This document shows positions 25,819-36,474 of a DNA stretch of 64,000 bases, in pieces. Source of the DNA: Salibaculum griseiflavum (lineage in GTDB: Bacteria; Pseudomonadota; Alphaproteobacteria; Rhodobacterales; Rhodobacteraceae); assembly GCF_003129565.1 (NCBI RefSeq), contig NZ_QETF01000014.1, positions 18,510 through 82,509 of the forward strand, read 5' to 3'. Position 1 is the stretch's first letter, and each line of letters begins with the position of its first letter. Under the pieces are notes generated by a model, which saw nothing but the letters and a program-made list of their open reading frames with translations, did no database searches and was not told where the DNA came from. Made by a program: the position numbers and the translations under genes.

Positions 25819-28800
25819 TCAGCTACACCCGCTGGTCGCGCCGCAGGTGTTGCATTTCATGCAGGTGCCGTTGCGCACCAGGGTGTAGTTACCGCAATCG
25901 CCGCACGCTTCGCCTTCGTAGCCCTGCATCTTGGCCTTGTCGCGGGCAGACAGCGCCGAGACCGAGGCCGATCCGGTCGTCGCCTGGGCCATGCCGCCGC
26001 CCTTGGCCACCGCCGGCACCAGGGTTTCCAGCGCCGCCTGCGGATCCTCGGCGCCGTTCAGCGCCACCGCTCCGGCCCCGCCTTGCAGCACCACCAGGTC
26101 CTGCGGCACGCGCTTGCGCAGGTAGCCGGTCGAGCTGATCTGCTTGAGCACTTCAAGGCTACGCGAGGCCGCGCTTTCCGACATTTCCTTGATATTGGAC
26201 ACGCCCTCTTCCTCGCCGCGGCCGAGATCGTCAAAACTCGCACCTTCGGGCTTCACATGGGCCAGGTCGGTGCGGTCCAGGTAGGACACGGCCAGCTCGC
26301 GGAAGATGTAGTCGAGGATCGAGGTCGCGTTCTTGATGCTGTCATTGCCCTGCACCATGCCCGCCGGTTCGAACTTGGTGAAGGTGAAGGCATCCACGAA
26401 CTCCTCCAGCGGCACGCCGTATTGCAGGCCCACGGACACGGCGATGGCGAAGTTGTTCATCATCGCACGGAAGCCGGCGCCTTCCTTGTGCATGTCGATG
26501 AAGATTTCGCCCAGGGACCCGTCGGCATATTCGCCGGTCCGCAGGTAGACCTTGTGGCCGCCCACAACCGCCTTCTGGGTATAGCCCTTGCGGCGCTCGG
26601 GCATCTTTTCGCGGTGGTTGCGGACCAGTTCCTTGACCACGACCTTCTCGATCACCTTCTCGGCCAGCACCTTGGCCTTTTCCTGGGTCGAGCCGCTTTC
26701 CAGCACCTCCTGCGCCTCTTCGTCATCCTCGACAAGGGCGGCCGCCAGCGGCTGGCTCAGCTTGGAACCGTCGCGGTAGAGCGCGTTGGCCTTCACACCC
26801 ATGGACCAGCTGCGCTCATAGGCGGCCTGGCAATCCTCGATCGTGGCGTCGTTGGGCATGTTGATCGTCTTGGAGATCGCGCCCGAGATGAAGCTCTGCG
26901 CCGCGGCCATCATGTCGATATGGCTGTTCACGGACAGGAAGCGCTTGCCCTTCTTGCCGCAGGGATTGGCGCAGTCGAAGACGTGGTAGTGCTCTTCCTT
27001 CAGGAAGGGCGCGCCTTCCAGCGTCATCGTCCCGCAGACATGGTCATTGGCGGCGTCGATATCGGCCTTGTTGAAGCCCAGATGCGACAGCAGGTCGAAG
27101 GTGGGGTCGTTCAGCTTCTCGGCGGGAATGCCGAGGGTCTTCTTGCAGAACTCCTCGCCCAGGGTCCACTGGTTGAAGACGAAGCGGATGTCGAAGGCAC
27201 TGGGCAGGGCCGCCTCGACCTTCTCGATCTCGGCCTCTCCGAAACCGTGGCCGATCAGCGCCGTGTGGTTGATGCCGGGCGCGTTGCCCAGGGTGGCGTG
27301 ACCCACGGCATAGCTGACGATCTCCTCGATCTCGGCGGCGCCATAGCCCAGCTTTTCCAGCGCGGCGGGCACCGACCGGTTGATGATCTTGAAATAACCG
27401 CCGCCGGCGAGCTTCTTGAACTTCACCAGGGCAAAGTCCGGCTCGATCCCGGTGGTGTCGCAATCCATGACCAGGCCGATCGTGCCGGTGGGGGCGATGA
27501 CGGTGGCCTGTGCGTTGCGGTAACCGTTCTTCTCGCCAAGCCTAAGCGCCTCGTCCCAGGACGACATGGCCAGATCGACCAGGCGGCGGTCCGGGCAGTT
27601 GGCGTGATCCAGCGGCACCGGCTTGACCGCCAGCGACTCGTAGCCTTCCGAGGCGCCATAGGCCGCGTTGCGGTGGTTGCGCATGACGCGCAGCATGTGG
27701 TCACGGTTCTTGCCGTATTTGGCGAAGGCGCCCAGCTCGCCCGCAATCTCGGCGCTGGTGGCGTAGGACACGCCGGTCATGATCGCCGTCAGGGCGCCGG
27801 CCAGGGCGCGGCCCTCGTCGCTGTCATAGCCCAGCCCCATGTTCATCAGCAGGCCGCCGATATTGGCATAGCCAAGGCCCAGCGTGCGGAAATCATAGGA
27901 CAGCTGCGCGATTTCCTTGGACGGGAACTGCGCCATCATGACCGAGATTTCCAGCGTCAGGGTCCACAGCCGGGTAGCGTGCATGTACTCCTCGGCCTGG
28001 AACTGCCCATCCTTGTAGAAGGTCAGCAGGTTCATCGAGGCCAGGTTGCACGCCGTGTCGTCGAGGAACATGTATTCCGAACAGGGGTTGGAGCCGCGGA
28101 TCGCGCCGTCCTCGGGGCAGGTGTGCCAGGCGTTCACGGTGTCGTGGAACTGGATGCCCGGATCGGCACAGGCCCAGGCCGCGTGGCCGACCTTTTCCCA
28201 CAGATCACGCGCTTTCACGGTCTTGGCGACCTTGCCGTCGGTGCGGTTGATCAGCTCCCAGTCGCCATCGTCGCGCACGGCCTTCAGGAAGGCCTCGGTG
28301 ACACGGATCGAATTGTTGGAGTTCTGGCCGGAAACCGAGTTATAGGCCTCGCTGTCCCAATCCGTATCGTAGGTCGGGAACTCGATGCTGTCATAGCCCT
28401 GCTTTGCATAATCCAACACGCGTTTGATGTATGTCTCCGGAATTGCCACTTTCTTGGCCTCCCGAATTGCACTTTTCAAACCTTCGTTGGCTTTCGGGTC
28501 GTAGGCATCCTCGACCGTGCCGTCCCAGGCCTTGATGGCTGAGAAGATGCCGTTGAGCTTCTCTTCGTGCATCTTGGACCCGGCCACGATGCTGGCGACC
28601 TTCTGTTCCTCCAGCACTTTCCAGTCGATGAATTCCTCGATGTCGGGGTGGTCGGCATCGACGATCACCATCTTGGCGGCCCGGCGGGTGGTGCCGCCGG
28701 ATTTGATCGCCCCGGCGGCGCGGTCGCCGATCTTGAGGAAGCCCATCAAGCCGCTGGACTTGCCGCCACCAGACAGCGCCTCGCCCGCGGCGCGCAGGTG

Positions 28801-29484
28801 GCTGAAATTGGTGCCGGTGCCCGAACCATACTTGAACAGCCGCGCCTCACGCACCCAGAGGTCCATGATCCCGCCATCGTTGACCAGATCGTCGGAACAG
28901 CCCTGGATGAAGCAGGCATGCGGCTGGGGGTGTTCATAGGCACTCTTGGATTTGACCAGCTTGCCGGTCTTGTAATCCACGTAGTGATGCCCCTGGCTGG
29001 GCCCGTCGATCCCATAGGCCCAGTGCAGGCCGGTGTTGAACCATTGCGGAGAATTCGGTGCGGCGCGCTGGGTGGCCAGCATGTAACGCATCTCGTCGAA
29101 ATAGGCGCGGGCGTCCTCTTCGGTGGTGAAATAGCCACCCTTCCAGCCCCAATAGGCCCAGGCACCGGCCAGCCGGTCGAAAACCTGCTTGGCGCTGGTC
29201 TCACCGATGATCTCGGCGCCGGTCTCGGCCTCGGAGCGCCAAAGGAATTCCGGCACGTCCTTTTCCTCGACCTTGCGCAGCTTGCTGGGCACACCGGCCT
29301 TGCGGAAATATTTCTGAGCGATCACGTCGCTGGCGACCTGGCTCCAGCTGGCCGGAATCTCGCATTCCTCCAGCTTGAAGACGATGGTGCCGTCCGGGTT
29401 GCGGATTTCCGATGTGGTCGTCTTGAACTCGATATCCGCATAAGCGTCCTGGCCTGCCTTGGTGAAGCTGCGTTCGATCTTCAT
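25819..29484 (-). CDS. nrdJ: Adenosylcobalamin-dependent ribonucleotide reductase (class II)
   Basis: Reduces ribonucleotides to deoxyribonucleotides using adenosylcobalamin, independent of oxygen. The 1221-residue length fits the long NrdJ form. Visible blocks: [15 protein letters not shown], the active-site region [23 protein letters not shown] (about 450-475) with catalytic Cys and NxCxE, and a C-terminal zinc ribbon with CGDCG and CMKCNTCG ending TSGCS. The start at MKIERSFTK is preferred over [10 protein letters not shown] because family members begin there and an AGGG-type site precedes it. Two NrdR boxes and two DnaA boxes lie upstream; an intrinsic terminator lies downstream. Confidence 0.97.
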   Translation of the reverse strand: MKIERSFTKAGQDAYADIEFKTTTSEIRNPDGTIVFKLEECEIPASWSQVASDVIAQKYFRKAGVPSKLRKVEEKDVPEFLWRSEAETGAEIIGETSAKQVFDRLAGAWAYWGWKGGYFTTEEDARAYFDEMRYMLATQRAAPNSPQWFNTGLHWAYGIDGPSQGHHYVDYKTGKLVKSKSAYEHPQPHACFIQGCSDDLVNDGGIMDLWVREARLFKYGSGTGTNFSHLRAAGEALSGGGKSSGLMGFLKIGDRAAGAIKSGGTTRRAAKMVIVDADHPDIEEFIDWKVLEEQKVASIVAGSKMHEEKLNGIFSAIKAWDGTVEDAYDPKANEGLKSAIREAKKVAIPETYIKRVLDYAKQGYDSIEFPTYDTDWDSEAYNSVSGQNSNNSIRVTEAFLKAVRDDGDWELINRTDGKVAKTVKARDLWEKVGHAAWACADPGIQFHDTVNAWHTCPEDGAIRGSNPCSEYMFLDDTACNLASMNLLTFYKDGQFQAEEYMHATRLWTLTLEISVMMAQFPSKEIAQLSYDFRTLGLGYANIGGLLMNMGLGYDSDEGRALAGALTAIMTGVSYATSAEIAGELGAFAKYGKNRDHMLRVMRNHRNAAYGASEGYESLAVKPVPLDHANCPDRRLVDLAMSSWDEALRLGEKNGYRNAQATVIAPTGTIGLVMDCDTTGIEPDFALVKFKKLAGGGYFKIINRSVPAALEKLGYGAAEIEEIVSYAVGHATLGNAPGINHTALIGHGFGEAEIEKVEAALPSAFDIRFVFNQWTLGEEFCKKTLGIPAEKLNDPTFDLLSHLGFNKADIDAANDHVCGTMTLEGAPFLKEEHYHVFDCANPCGKKGKRFLSVNSHIDMMAAAQSFISGAISKTINMPNDATIEDCQAAYERSWSMGVKANALYRDGSKLSQPLAAALVEDDEEAQEVLESGSTQEKAKVLAEKVIEKVVVKELVRNHREKMPERRKGYTQKAVVGGHKVYLRTGEYADGSLGEIFIDMHKEGAGFRAMMNNFAIAVSVGLQYGVPLEEFVDAFTFTKFEPAGMVQGNDSIKNATSILDYIFRELAVSYLDRTDLAHVKPEGASFDDLGRGEEEGVSNIKEMSESAASRSLEVLKQISSTGYLRKRVPQDLVVLQGGAGAVALNGAEDPQAALETLVPAVAKGGGMAQATTGSASVSALSARDKAKMQGYEGEACGDCGNYTLVRNGTCMKCNTCGATSGCS

Positions 29485-29679
29485 GTGTCCCTGTGCCTCT
29501 AAATTCATGGTCGTCGTTGCGACCGCCCCTAACCCTGTGAACCCGAAGGTCCCGCGATTGCCACCACAGCCGGCAGAAGGGAAAAGACCACCTTCGGGAC
29601 CCCGCAATATGGGGCCACGTTCATGGAGCGATCGAAATCGCGCTCCTGAGGTCGCTGGGTGTCCGTCCCTGCCGTTCTG

Positions 29680-29695
29680 CCACTATATCTTGTGT
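29680..29695. promoter_or_regulatory. NrdR box 1
   Basis: CCACTATATCTTGTGT matches the NrdR consensus acaCwAtATaTwGtgt at all conserved core positions. On the minus strand it overlaps a TATAGT hexamer, so bound NrdR would block nrdJ transcription. Confidence 0.75.
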
Positions 29696-29723
29696 GCTGT
29701 CGTCCGGCTTGCACAAGTTGGCA

Positions 29724-29739
29724 AAACTACACCTAGTGG
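29724..29739. promoter_or_regulatory. NrdR box 2
   Basis: AAACTACACCTAGTGG, a weaker match keeping CwA....TwGtg. Centre-to-centre distance to box 1 is 44 bases, about four helical turns; NrdR boxes usually occur as tandem pairs. Confidence 0.55.
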
Positions 29740-29822
29740 GTCAACGAGTTTTTTACGCTAAATTTGCGATTTTGTGGCTTGACCGGGATGGTCCTGTGAC
29801 CGCCCGCGATTCCTCCACCCGG

Positions 29823-29831
29823 TTATGCACA
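29823..29831 (+). promoter_or_regulatory. DnaA box TTATGCACA
   Basis: Matches TTATNCACA. Forms a direct pair with the perfect box at 29866-29874, 43 bases away. Confidence 0.5.
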
Positions 29832-29865
29832 GAATGGTTAACGCAGCGTCAGCCGGATTTTGGAC

Positions 29866-29874
29866 TTATCCACA
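29866..29874 (+). promoter_or_regulatory. DnaA box TTATCCACA
   Basis: Perfect match to the consensus 9-mer, upstream of nrdJ. DnaA control of ribonucleotide reductase genes is known in E. coli; here it is inferred. Confidence 0.55.
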
Positions 29875-30012
29875 GCCATCTAGGCCCGAGAGCTCAGAAA
29901 TCACCTGAACCGGGCAAAGTCGCCCCGCCCGATTCTCTCGCTGATCCCGGCCTGTCGCAAAGATGTCGCGCCCGGCATGGCGATGATCATTTTTCATGCT
30001 GCGCGGTAATGG

Positions 30013-30089
30013 TGGTCGGGGCGGCGAGATTCGAACTCACGACCCCCTGTACCCAAAACAGGTGCGCTACCAGACTGCGCCACGCCCCG
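30013..30089 (-). tRNA. tRNA-Pro (TGG anticodon)
   Basis: On the minus strand a 7-base acceptor stem CGGGGCG/CGCCCCG, D-arm with GCGCAGTCTGGTAGCGC, anticodon stem-loop CCTGTTTTGGGTACAGG with TGG, T-arm GTGAGTTCGAATCTCGC, discriminator A and encoded CCA. 77 bases including CCA. It reads proline codons CCA and, by wobble, others. Confidence 0.97.
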
Positions 30090-30134
30090 GACCACGGCGC
30101 CCCGTCTACTGTCCGGCGCGCCGCTTGAAAAGAC

Positions 30135-30635
30135 CTAATCGTCAGGACAGGGCCAGGCGGCATTCGACCCGACGGATGGATGCTGCATCACGTCGCCCGG
30201 CGCGATCCCCAGCCGGTCGGCCAGCCCGCCGTTGATTTCCAGAACAAACTGCACCGCATCGCCACCGGGGATAGGCGTTTCATCGAGCGGCTGCGCCATC
30301 GCGTGCACGCGGGTCAGCGTGCCGGTCTCGTCGAAAAACAGCATGTCGAGCGGGATCAGCGTGTTGCGCATCCAGAACGAGGCGGATCGCGGGCTGGGAT
30401 AGACGAAGAGCATGCCGGTCATGATCGGCATCTGCTCGACGAACATCAGGCCGCGGGCCTGTTCCGCTGGGCTGTCGGCGACCTCGACTGAAAAACGCGC
30501 CTGTCCCCAGTCACCACGGATCGCGACGGCGCTGTCGACACAGCGCGCATGCAAGGTGGCAGGAAAGAACGTCAGAAGACCCAGCACGCAGGCCTTGATC
30601 AGTCGTCTCCAGCCAGGTGCAGACCGGCTTCCCAT
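30135..30635 (-). CDS. DUF192 family secreted protein
   Basis: A 166-residue exported protein. N-terminal signal peptide LIKACVLGLLTFFPATLHA, then the DUF192 core: VEVADSPAEQARGLMFVEQMP, MLFVYPSPRSASFWMRNTLIPLDMLFFDETGTL and VLEINGGLADRLGIAPGD. Function of the family is unsettled. GGAGG precedes the ATG. The start lies 37 bases inside the 3' end of the cold-shock gene, an unusually long overlap. Confidence 0.9.
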   Translation of the reverse strand: MGSRSAPGWRRLIKACVLGLLTFFPATLHARCVDSAVAIRGDWGQARFSVEVADSPAEQARGLMFVEQMPIMTGMLFVYPSPRSASFWMRNTLIPLDMLFFDETGTLTRVHAMAQPLDETPIPGGDAVQFVLEINGGLADRLGIAPGDVMQHPSVGSNAAWPCPDD

Positions 30636-31138
30636 GGCAGAACCTCCGTCGCCATGAGGCCGCGCGTCCCTTCGACGGTCTTGATCCCAATGGCTTCGCC
30701 CGGAAGCAAATCAGCAAGCCCAGACCGGCGCAAGACCTCGATATGCACGAAGACGTCATCCTCGACACCGAAGATATTGGCGAAGCCGAAGCCCTTGACC
30801 TTGTCGAACCATTTGACCCGCGCGGGCTGCATCGGCGCGGCGGCGAGCTCTTCGGCACTCATCTCGGCGAAGTCGGACAGTCCGCCGCCGATCACGGCTT
30901 CGGACACCTGGATGTCCAGCACCTCGGCGGCTTGCAGGCCACGCTCGGTCTGGTGCACCACCAGTTCGATCTCGGCGCCATCGGCAACCGAACTCTGGCC
31001 GAAATTCCGCAGCACATTTGCATGCAGAAGGATATCCGGGCCGCCCTCGTCGGCAACCACGAATCCGAAGCCCTTGCCTGGGTCGAACCACTTCACATGG
31101 CCCCGGCGAATTTCGCCACTGCTCTTGTCTTCACTCAT
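30599..31138 (-). CDS. Double cold-shock-domain protein
   Basis: A 179-residue nucleic-acid-binding protein with two cold-shock domains: residues about 11-78 (GHVKWFDPGKGFGFVV, RNP1 KGFGFV, RNP2 DILLHANVL) and 105-172 (ARVKWFDKVKGFGFAN, RNP1 KGFGFA, RNP2 DVFVHIEVL). An acidic linker joins them. Two-domain Csp proteins are typical of alphaproteobacteria and act as RNA chaperones. Overlaps the DUF192 gene. Confidence 0.93.
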   Translation of the reverse strand: MSEDKSSGEIRRGHVKWFDPGKGFGFVVADEGGPDILLHANVLRNFGQSSVADGAEIELVVHQTERGLQAAEVLDIQVSEAVIGGGLSDFAEMSAEELAAAPMQPARVKWFDKVKGFGFANIFGVEDDVFVHIEVLRRSGLADLLPGEAIGIKTVEGTRGLMATEVLPWEAGLHLAGDD

Positions 31139-31280
31139 TGCTTTATCCCTGACCCGCCGGACCCCTCTTCCGCGGGCAACTACGACCTGACCTGCCTGCT
31201 AGCAGGACCAGTTTCAACCCTAATCTTTAGTGTAACTCTTTACGTTACGCGAAATGATTCCGATGATTTTTCGCGATACA

Positions 31281-31883
31281 TCAGGGGCTAAGCCTTTGAA
31301 CTTGCCAAGTATTATCTGACTGCAATTGCCACAGAAAACGATCATGCAGTCGAAAGGCCCCGTCTGCCCAAAACTCGATTTGCACAGGTGCAATACGATA
31401 CCCGCCCCAGAACGGCGGCCGTTCCGGATCCGTGCCTTTCTCGGCCGTGATGCGCGCCACCTCGGCCATCAGCCGGGTGCGCGACGACAGCGGCTGCGAC
31501 TGGTGCGAGGCCCAGGCGCCAAGCCGGCTCTTGAGGCTGCGGCTGCGGTAATAGGCATCGGCCTGTTCACCCTCTTCGCGGGTGACGGTGCCGCGCACCC
31601 GGATCTGGCGGCGCAGGCTCTTCCAATGCATGACGAAGCCCGCCATGCCGTTCGCCTCGATCTCCTGGGCCTTCGCGCTGCCGTAATTGGTATAGAAGAC
31701 AAAGGCCGCGTCCTCGATATCCTTCAGCAGCACCATGCGCACATTCGGCAAGCCTTCGGGATCGACGGTCGCCAGCGCGATTGCGTTGGGATCGTTGGGT
31801 TCACTCTGTTCGGCCTCGGCCAGCCAGCGCCGGGCGATGACGAACGGATCATCCCCTTCGAATATGCCGCTGCGGTCGCTCAT
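31281..31883 (-). CDS. pdxH: Pyridoxamine 5'-phosphate oxidase
   Basis: FMN-dependent oxidation of pyridoxamine/pyridoxine 5'-phosphate to pyridoxal 5'-phosphate. The 200-residue protein has the FMN-binding [56 protein letters not shown] and the C-terminal [28 protein letters not shown]. Start at MSDRSG with AGGAG upstream; a longer frame lacks support. Divergent from fabI. Confidence 0.96.
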   Translation of the reverse strand: MSDRSGIFEGDDPFVIARRWLAEAEQSEPNDPNAIALATVDPEGLPNVRMVLLKDIEDAAFVFYTNYGSAKAQEIEANGMAGFVMHWKSLRRQIRVRGTVTREEGEQADAYYRSRSLKSRLGAWASHQSQPLSSRTRLMAEVARITAEKGTDPERPPFWGGYRIAPVQIEFWADGAFRLHDRFLWQLQSDNTWQVQRLSP

Positions 31884-32039
31884 CTGAGGCTCCTGTCCGG
31901 ATGGATTGGGAAGACCGGGCAATACCGCCTTCCTGAGTGAAACTGTAGGTCAAATGACGCAATGTCAAACGCGTCTTGATGCGTTGTATCGCTTGGCTTA
32001 CACCAAGCAAAACCATGGCCGGGACGGCAGGAGAAAAAG

Positions 32040-32846
<807 letters not shown>

Positions 32847-32851
32847 GCCAG

Positions 32852-33373
32852 ATGATCGACAACCGCCTGCCGCATGAAAAAGGGTTCCATGTCAGCTGGG
32901 ACCAGTTGCACCGCGACAGCCGGGCGCTGGCCTGGCGGCTGGACGGCAAGGGACCGGATGCGGGCGCATGGCGGTCCGTCGTGGCGATCACCCGCGGCGG
33001 CATGGCCCCGGCCATGATCGTGGCGCGCGAACTGGATATCCGCACGGTCGACACGATATCCGTCAAATCCTACCTGTCGGGCGGCGGCAAGGCCGATCAG
33101 CGCCGCGAGGCGCAGGTGCTCAAAAGCCCCGATCCCGAGATGATGGGCGATGGCGAGGGCGTGCTGATCGTCGATGACCTTGTCGATACCGGCAAGACCC
33201 TGGAGCTTGTGCGCGAGATGTATCCAAAGGCGCATTTCGCAACCGTCTACGCCAAACCCCAGGGCGAGCCGCAGGTCGATACTTTCATCACGGGCGTCAG
33301 CCAGGACACCTGGATCTTCTTTCCCTGGGATATGGCGCTGCAATATGTCGAACCCTATCGCGGCAAGGATTGA
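32852..33373 (+). CDS. gpt: Xanthine-guanine phosphoribosyltransferase
   Basis: Salvages xanthine/guanine with PRPP. The 173-residue protein has [20 protein letters not shown] and the PRPP-binding loop [17 protein letters not shown] (about 107-123). The C-terminal [20 protein letters not shown] is characteristic of Gpt. Its TGA overlaps the ATG of the aminotransferase gene (TGATG). Confidence 0.93.
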   Translation: MIDNRLPHEKGFHVSWDQLHRDSRALAWRLDGKGPDAGAWRSVVAITRGGMAPAMIVARELDIRTVDTISVKSYLSGGGKADQRREAQVLKSPDPEMMGDGEGVLIVDDLVDTGKTLELVREMYPKAHFATVYAKPQGEPQVDTFITGVSQDTWIFFPWDMALQYVEPYRGKD

Positions 33374-34554
33374 TGCGCTGGCATCCGCGCACCTCTGACA
33401 CCTTCGCCTCGCCGATTGTCGAGACCCAGGCCTGGATGCGGCAGGTGCCGCTGCCGCCGGATCTTCCATTGATAAACGTGGCGCAGGCCGCGCCCTCCGA
33501 TCCGCCCCCCGAGGGCCTGCGCCGGGCCATCGCCGAGGCGGCGATGGAGGACACCTCCGCGCATCTATATGGCGACGTCCTCGGCCTGCGCGCCCTGCGC
33601 GAGGAAGTGGCACAGCACTGGAGCGCCGCCTACGGGGGCGGTCTCCAAGCGGAAAACGTCGCAATTACAAGCGGTTGCAACCAGGCCTTTGCGGCGGCGA
33701 TTGCCGGGCTCTGCGGCGAGGGCGACCAGGTCATCCTGCCCTGCCCGTGGTATTTCAACCATGCCATGTGGCTGGACATGATGGGCGTCGAAACCCTGCC
33801 GCTGCCCACCGGCGCGGACCTTCTGCCCGACCCGGACCAGGCGGAGGCGCTGATCACCGAACGCAGCCGCGCCATCGTGCTGGTCAGCCCCAACAATCCG
33901 GGCGGCGTGGAATACCCGCCCGCCCTGATGCGCGCCTTTTTCGACCTGGCACGGCGGCACGGGCTGAAACTGATCGTGGACGAGACCTATCGCGATTTCG
34001 ACAGCCGCGACGGCCCGCCCCATGACCTGCTTGCCGATCCCGACTGGGACGACACGCTGATCCAGCTCTATTCTTTCTCCAAGGCCTACCGGCTGACCGG
34101 CCACCGGGTCGGCGCGATGATCGCCGCGCCGGGACTGCTGAAGGAGATCGAGAAATTCCTCGATGCGGTCACCATCTGCCCCAACCAGCTGGGCCAGCGC
34201 GCCGCCCTGTGGGGGATGCGCAACCTGTCGCAATGGCTGGCCGGCGAGCGGGCCGAGATCCTGGCCCGGCGCGACGCCATCGTTGCAGGGTTTCCGGTGC
34301 TGGCCGAACAGGGCTGGCACCTGCGCGGCTGCGGTGCCTATTTCGCCTATGTCGAACACCCCTACCCGGCCTCGTCGCTGGACATCGCACAGCAGATGCT
34401 GGCCCGGTCCGGGGTGCTCATCCTGCCGGGGACATTTTTCATGCCCGATGGCGCCGAGGCCGGTCGCCGGGCGTTCCGCGTTGCCTTCGCCAATGTCGAC
34501 CGGCCCGGTATTTCAACTCTCTTCGAGCGACTGACCGCCTTCCGCCCCGCCTGA
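33373..34554 (+). CDS. Class I/II PLP-dependent aminotransferase
   Basis: A 393-residue fold-type I enzyme with ITSGCNQAFAAAIAGL, SPNNPGG at 172-178, the Asp in VDETYRDF (202-209), Schiff-base Lys237 in YSFSKAYRLTGHRVG and a C-terminal RVAFANV with the carboxylate-binding Arg. NNPGG instead of NNPTG is a subgroup feature. Start at MRWHPR overlaps the gpt stop. Substrate unknown. Same strand as fabI-gpt, forming a likely operon. Confidence 0.9.
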   Translation: MRWHPRTSDTFASPIVETQAWMRQVPLPPDLPLINVAQAAPSDPPPEGLRRAIAEAAMEDTSAHLYGDVLGLRALREEVAQHWSAAYGGGLQAENVAITSGCNQAFAAAIAGLCGEGDQVILPCPWYFNHAMWLDMMGVETLPLPTGADLLPDPDQAEALITERSRAIVLVSPNNPGGVEYPPALMRAFFDLARRHGLKLIVDETYRDFDSRDGPPHDLLADPDWDDTLIQLYSFSKAYRLTGHRVGAMIAAPGLLKEIEKFLDAVTICPNQLGQRAALWGMRNLSQWLAGERAEILARRDAIVAGFPVLAEQGWHLRGCGAYFAYVEHPYPASSLDIAQQMLARSGVLILPGTFFMPDGAEAGRRAFRVAFANVDRPGISTLFERLTAFRPA

Positions 34555-34623
34555 TCGCTTGCACCGCCTGACGCCCGGCCCTATTGAGGATCGGCAAACA
34601 CTCTGGAGCAGGCAAAAGGCACC

Positions 34624-36471
34624 ATGGCTGACGGCACCAAGAAAAACCGCCCCTTCGTCTGGATCGTGATCGGCTTGCTGATGTTCGGCATGGTCGGCTT
34701 CGGCGCAACCGGCCTGTCGGGCCGGATCAGTTCCATCGGAACGGTCGGCGCGCTCGAAGTGCCCGTCAATGCCTATGCCGCCGAATTGCGCGGCCGTATC
34801 CAGGCCGCCTCGGCCCAATCCGGGCAGGCGCTGTCCTTTGCGCAGGCCCGCGAACGCGGCATTCCGGACCAGGCCCTTCAGCAGGTCGTCTCGAACCGCG
34901 TTCTCGACAATGAGCTGCACCAGATGGGCATTTCGGTCGGCGACGAAACCGTGCGCCGAGAGGTGGTGACCAACCTGGCTTTCGCGGGGCCCGAAGGGTC
35001 CTTTGACCGAGAACAATATCGGGCGCTCCTTCGTGACAACGGGCTGACCGAGCAGGAATACGAGGCCGAGATCCGCGATGACACCAGCCGGGCGCTGTTG
35101 CAGCGCGCGGTGATCGCCGGCCTGCCCGCCCCCGACACCCTGGCCCAGACCGTCGCGGCCTATATCGGCGAACAGCGCGATTTCACCTGGGACACGCTGG
35201 GGCCCGAAGACCTGCAGGAGCCCCTGCCGGACCCGACCGACGCCGATTTGCGCGCGCAATACGAGGCCAATCCCGCGGCCTACACCGCGCCCGAGACCAA
35301 GGTCGTCACCTATGCCTGGCTGACACCGGACATGATCCAGGACAATGTCACCGTGGACGAGGACGAGCTGCGCCAGGCCTACCAGGACCGGATCGACGAA
35401 TTCATGCAGCCCGAGCGGCGCCTCGTGGAACGGCTGGGATTCGGCACTGCCGAAGCCGCCGAGGACGCGCTGGCGCGGATCGAGGCGGGCGAGACCGATT
35501 TCGACGCCCTGGTGGCCGATCGCGGCCTCGACCTCGCCGATATCGATCTGGGCGATGTCACCGAAACCGAGTTGCGTGCCGCCGGACCCGCGGTCTTTGC
35601 CGCCGAGCCAGGCGCGGTGGTCGGCCCGTTCGAAAGCCCGGTTGGCCCGGCCCTGTTCCGCATGAACGCGGTTCTGGCCGCGCAGGAGACCTCTTTCGAA
35701 GAGGCACGGCCCCTGTTGCGCGAAGATCGCGCCGCGGCCCGTGCCCGCCGGGTGATCGAGGACCAGATCGAACCGGTGACCGACCTGCTGGCCGGGGGCG
35801 CGCGGCTTGAGGATCTGGCCGAGCGCACCGACATGGAGCTTGGCCGGATCGACTGGAGCGCCGACGTGCAGGAGGGCATCGCCGCCTATGCGACTTTCCG
35901 CGACGTCGTGAGCGCCCTTGAACCCGGCGCCTTCCCCGAATTGCATGAACTCGAAGGTGGCGGGCTGTTCACGCTGCGCGTGGACGAGGTGCGTGCCCCG
36001 GAATTGCAGCCCTTCGAGGCGGTGCGTGAACAGGTCGAATCCGATTGGGTGCTGGCCGAAACGCGGCGCCGCCTGTTGGAGCAGGCCCGGCAGATCGCCG
36101 ACCAGATCGGCCCCGACACCGAGTTCACCGAGCTGGGCCTCGACGGGGCCATCTCCGAAACCGGCCTGACCCGCCGCAGCTTCCTCAACGGGACACCGCC
36201 GGGATTCATGGGCCAGGTGTTTGACCTCGACGTTGGCGGAACCGCCGTTGTCGAAGGCTCGGCCAGTGTCCTCATCGTCCGGCTTGATGCCATCACCCCG
36301 CCCTCCGAAGAGGACGCGCTTGTCGCTGCCGAAGCCGAGGCTGTGGCCGCACGCGCCGGGCAAGGTATGGCTCTGGACATCTTTTCTGCCTTCAGCGGCG
36401 CCGTGCAGGCGGGCACCGATGTCGATATCCGCCAAGAGGCTGTGAACGCGGTCCATGCGAATTTCCAGTAA
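34624..36471 (+). CDS. PpiD-like peptidyl-prolyl isomerase/SurA-type chaperone
   Basis: A 615-residue membrane-anchored periplasmic folding factor. One N-terminal helix (VWIVIGLLMFGMVGFGA, about residues 12-30) anchors it, followed by a SurA-type N-domain and a parvulin-like rotamase region around RRLVERLGFG...FDALVADRGLDLADIDLGD...FAAEPGAVVGPFESPVGPALFRM (about 260-350). AAAGG-type site before the ATG. The position directly before trpE, 3 bases apart, is a fixed feature of the group. Confidence 0.9.
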   Translation: MADGTKKNRPFVWIVIGLLMFGMVGFGATGLSGRISSIGTVGALEVPVNAYAAELRGRIQAASAQSGQALSFAQARERGIPDQALQQVVSNRVLDNELHQMGISVGDETVRREVVTNLAFAGPEGSFDREQYRALLRDNGLTEQEYEAEIRDDTSRALLQRAVIAGLPAPDTLAQTVAAYIGEQRDFTWDTLGPEDLQEPLPDPTDADLRAQYEANPAAYTAPETKVVTYAWLTPDMIQDNVTVDEDELRQAYQDRIDEFMQPERRLVERLGFGTAEAAEDALARIEAGETDFDALVADRGLDLADIDLGDVTETELRAAGPAVFAAEPGAVVGPFESPVGPALFRMNAVLAAQETSFEEARPLLREDRAAARARRVIEDQIEPVTDLLAGGARLEDLAERTDMELGRIDWSADVQEGIAAYATFRDVVSALEPGAFPELHELEGGGLFTLRVDEVRAPELQPFEAVREQVESDWVLAETRRRLLEQARQIADQIGPDTEFTELGLDGAISETGLTRRSFLNGTPPGFMGQVFDLDVGGTAVVEGSASVLIVRLDAITPPSEEDALVAAEAEAVAARAGQGMALDIFSAFSGAVQAGTDVDIRQEAVNAVHANFQ

Positions 36472-36474
36472 GAC

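Larger units (their letters stand above)
29485..30012. other. nrdJ upstream regulatory region
   Basis: 528 bases between nrdJ and tRNA-Pro. It holds two NrdR boxes, two DnaA boxes, two GANTC methylation sites (near 29809 and 29932) and an inverted repeat CCCGAAGGT (29542-29550) / ACCTTCGGG (29590-29598) in the nrdJ leader. No cobalamin riboswitch consensus is visible. Confidence 0.65.

Noticed and set aside
25579..28542. 987-codon plus-strand frame antisense to nrdJ
   Set aside because: Same artefact; nrdJ on the opposite strand has full family motifs.
29485..29820. Cobalamin riboswitch before nrdJ
   Set aside because: No B12-box or conserved core found; NrdR boxes explain regulation better.
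34555..36474. Tryptophan leader peptide before trpE
   Set aside because: Only 3 bases separate ppiD-like and trpE genes, and no Trp-codon ORF precedes the ppiD-like gene.
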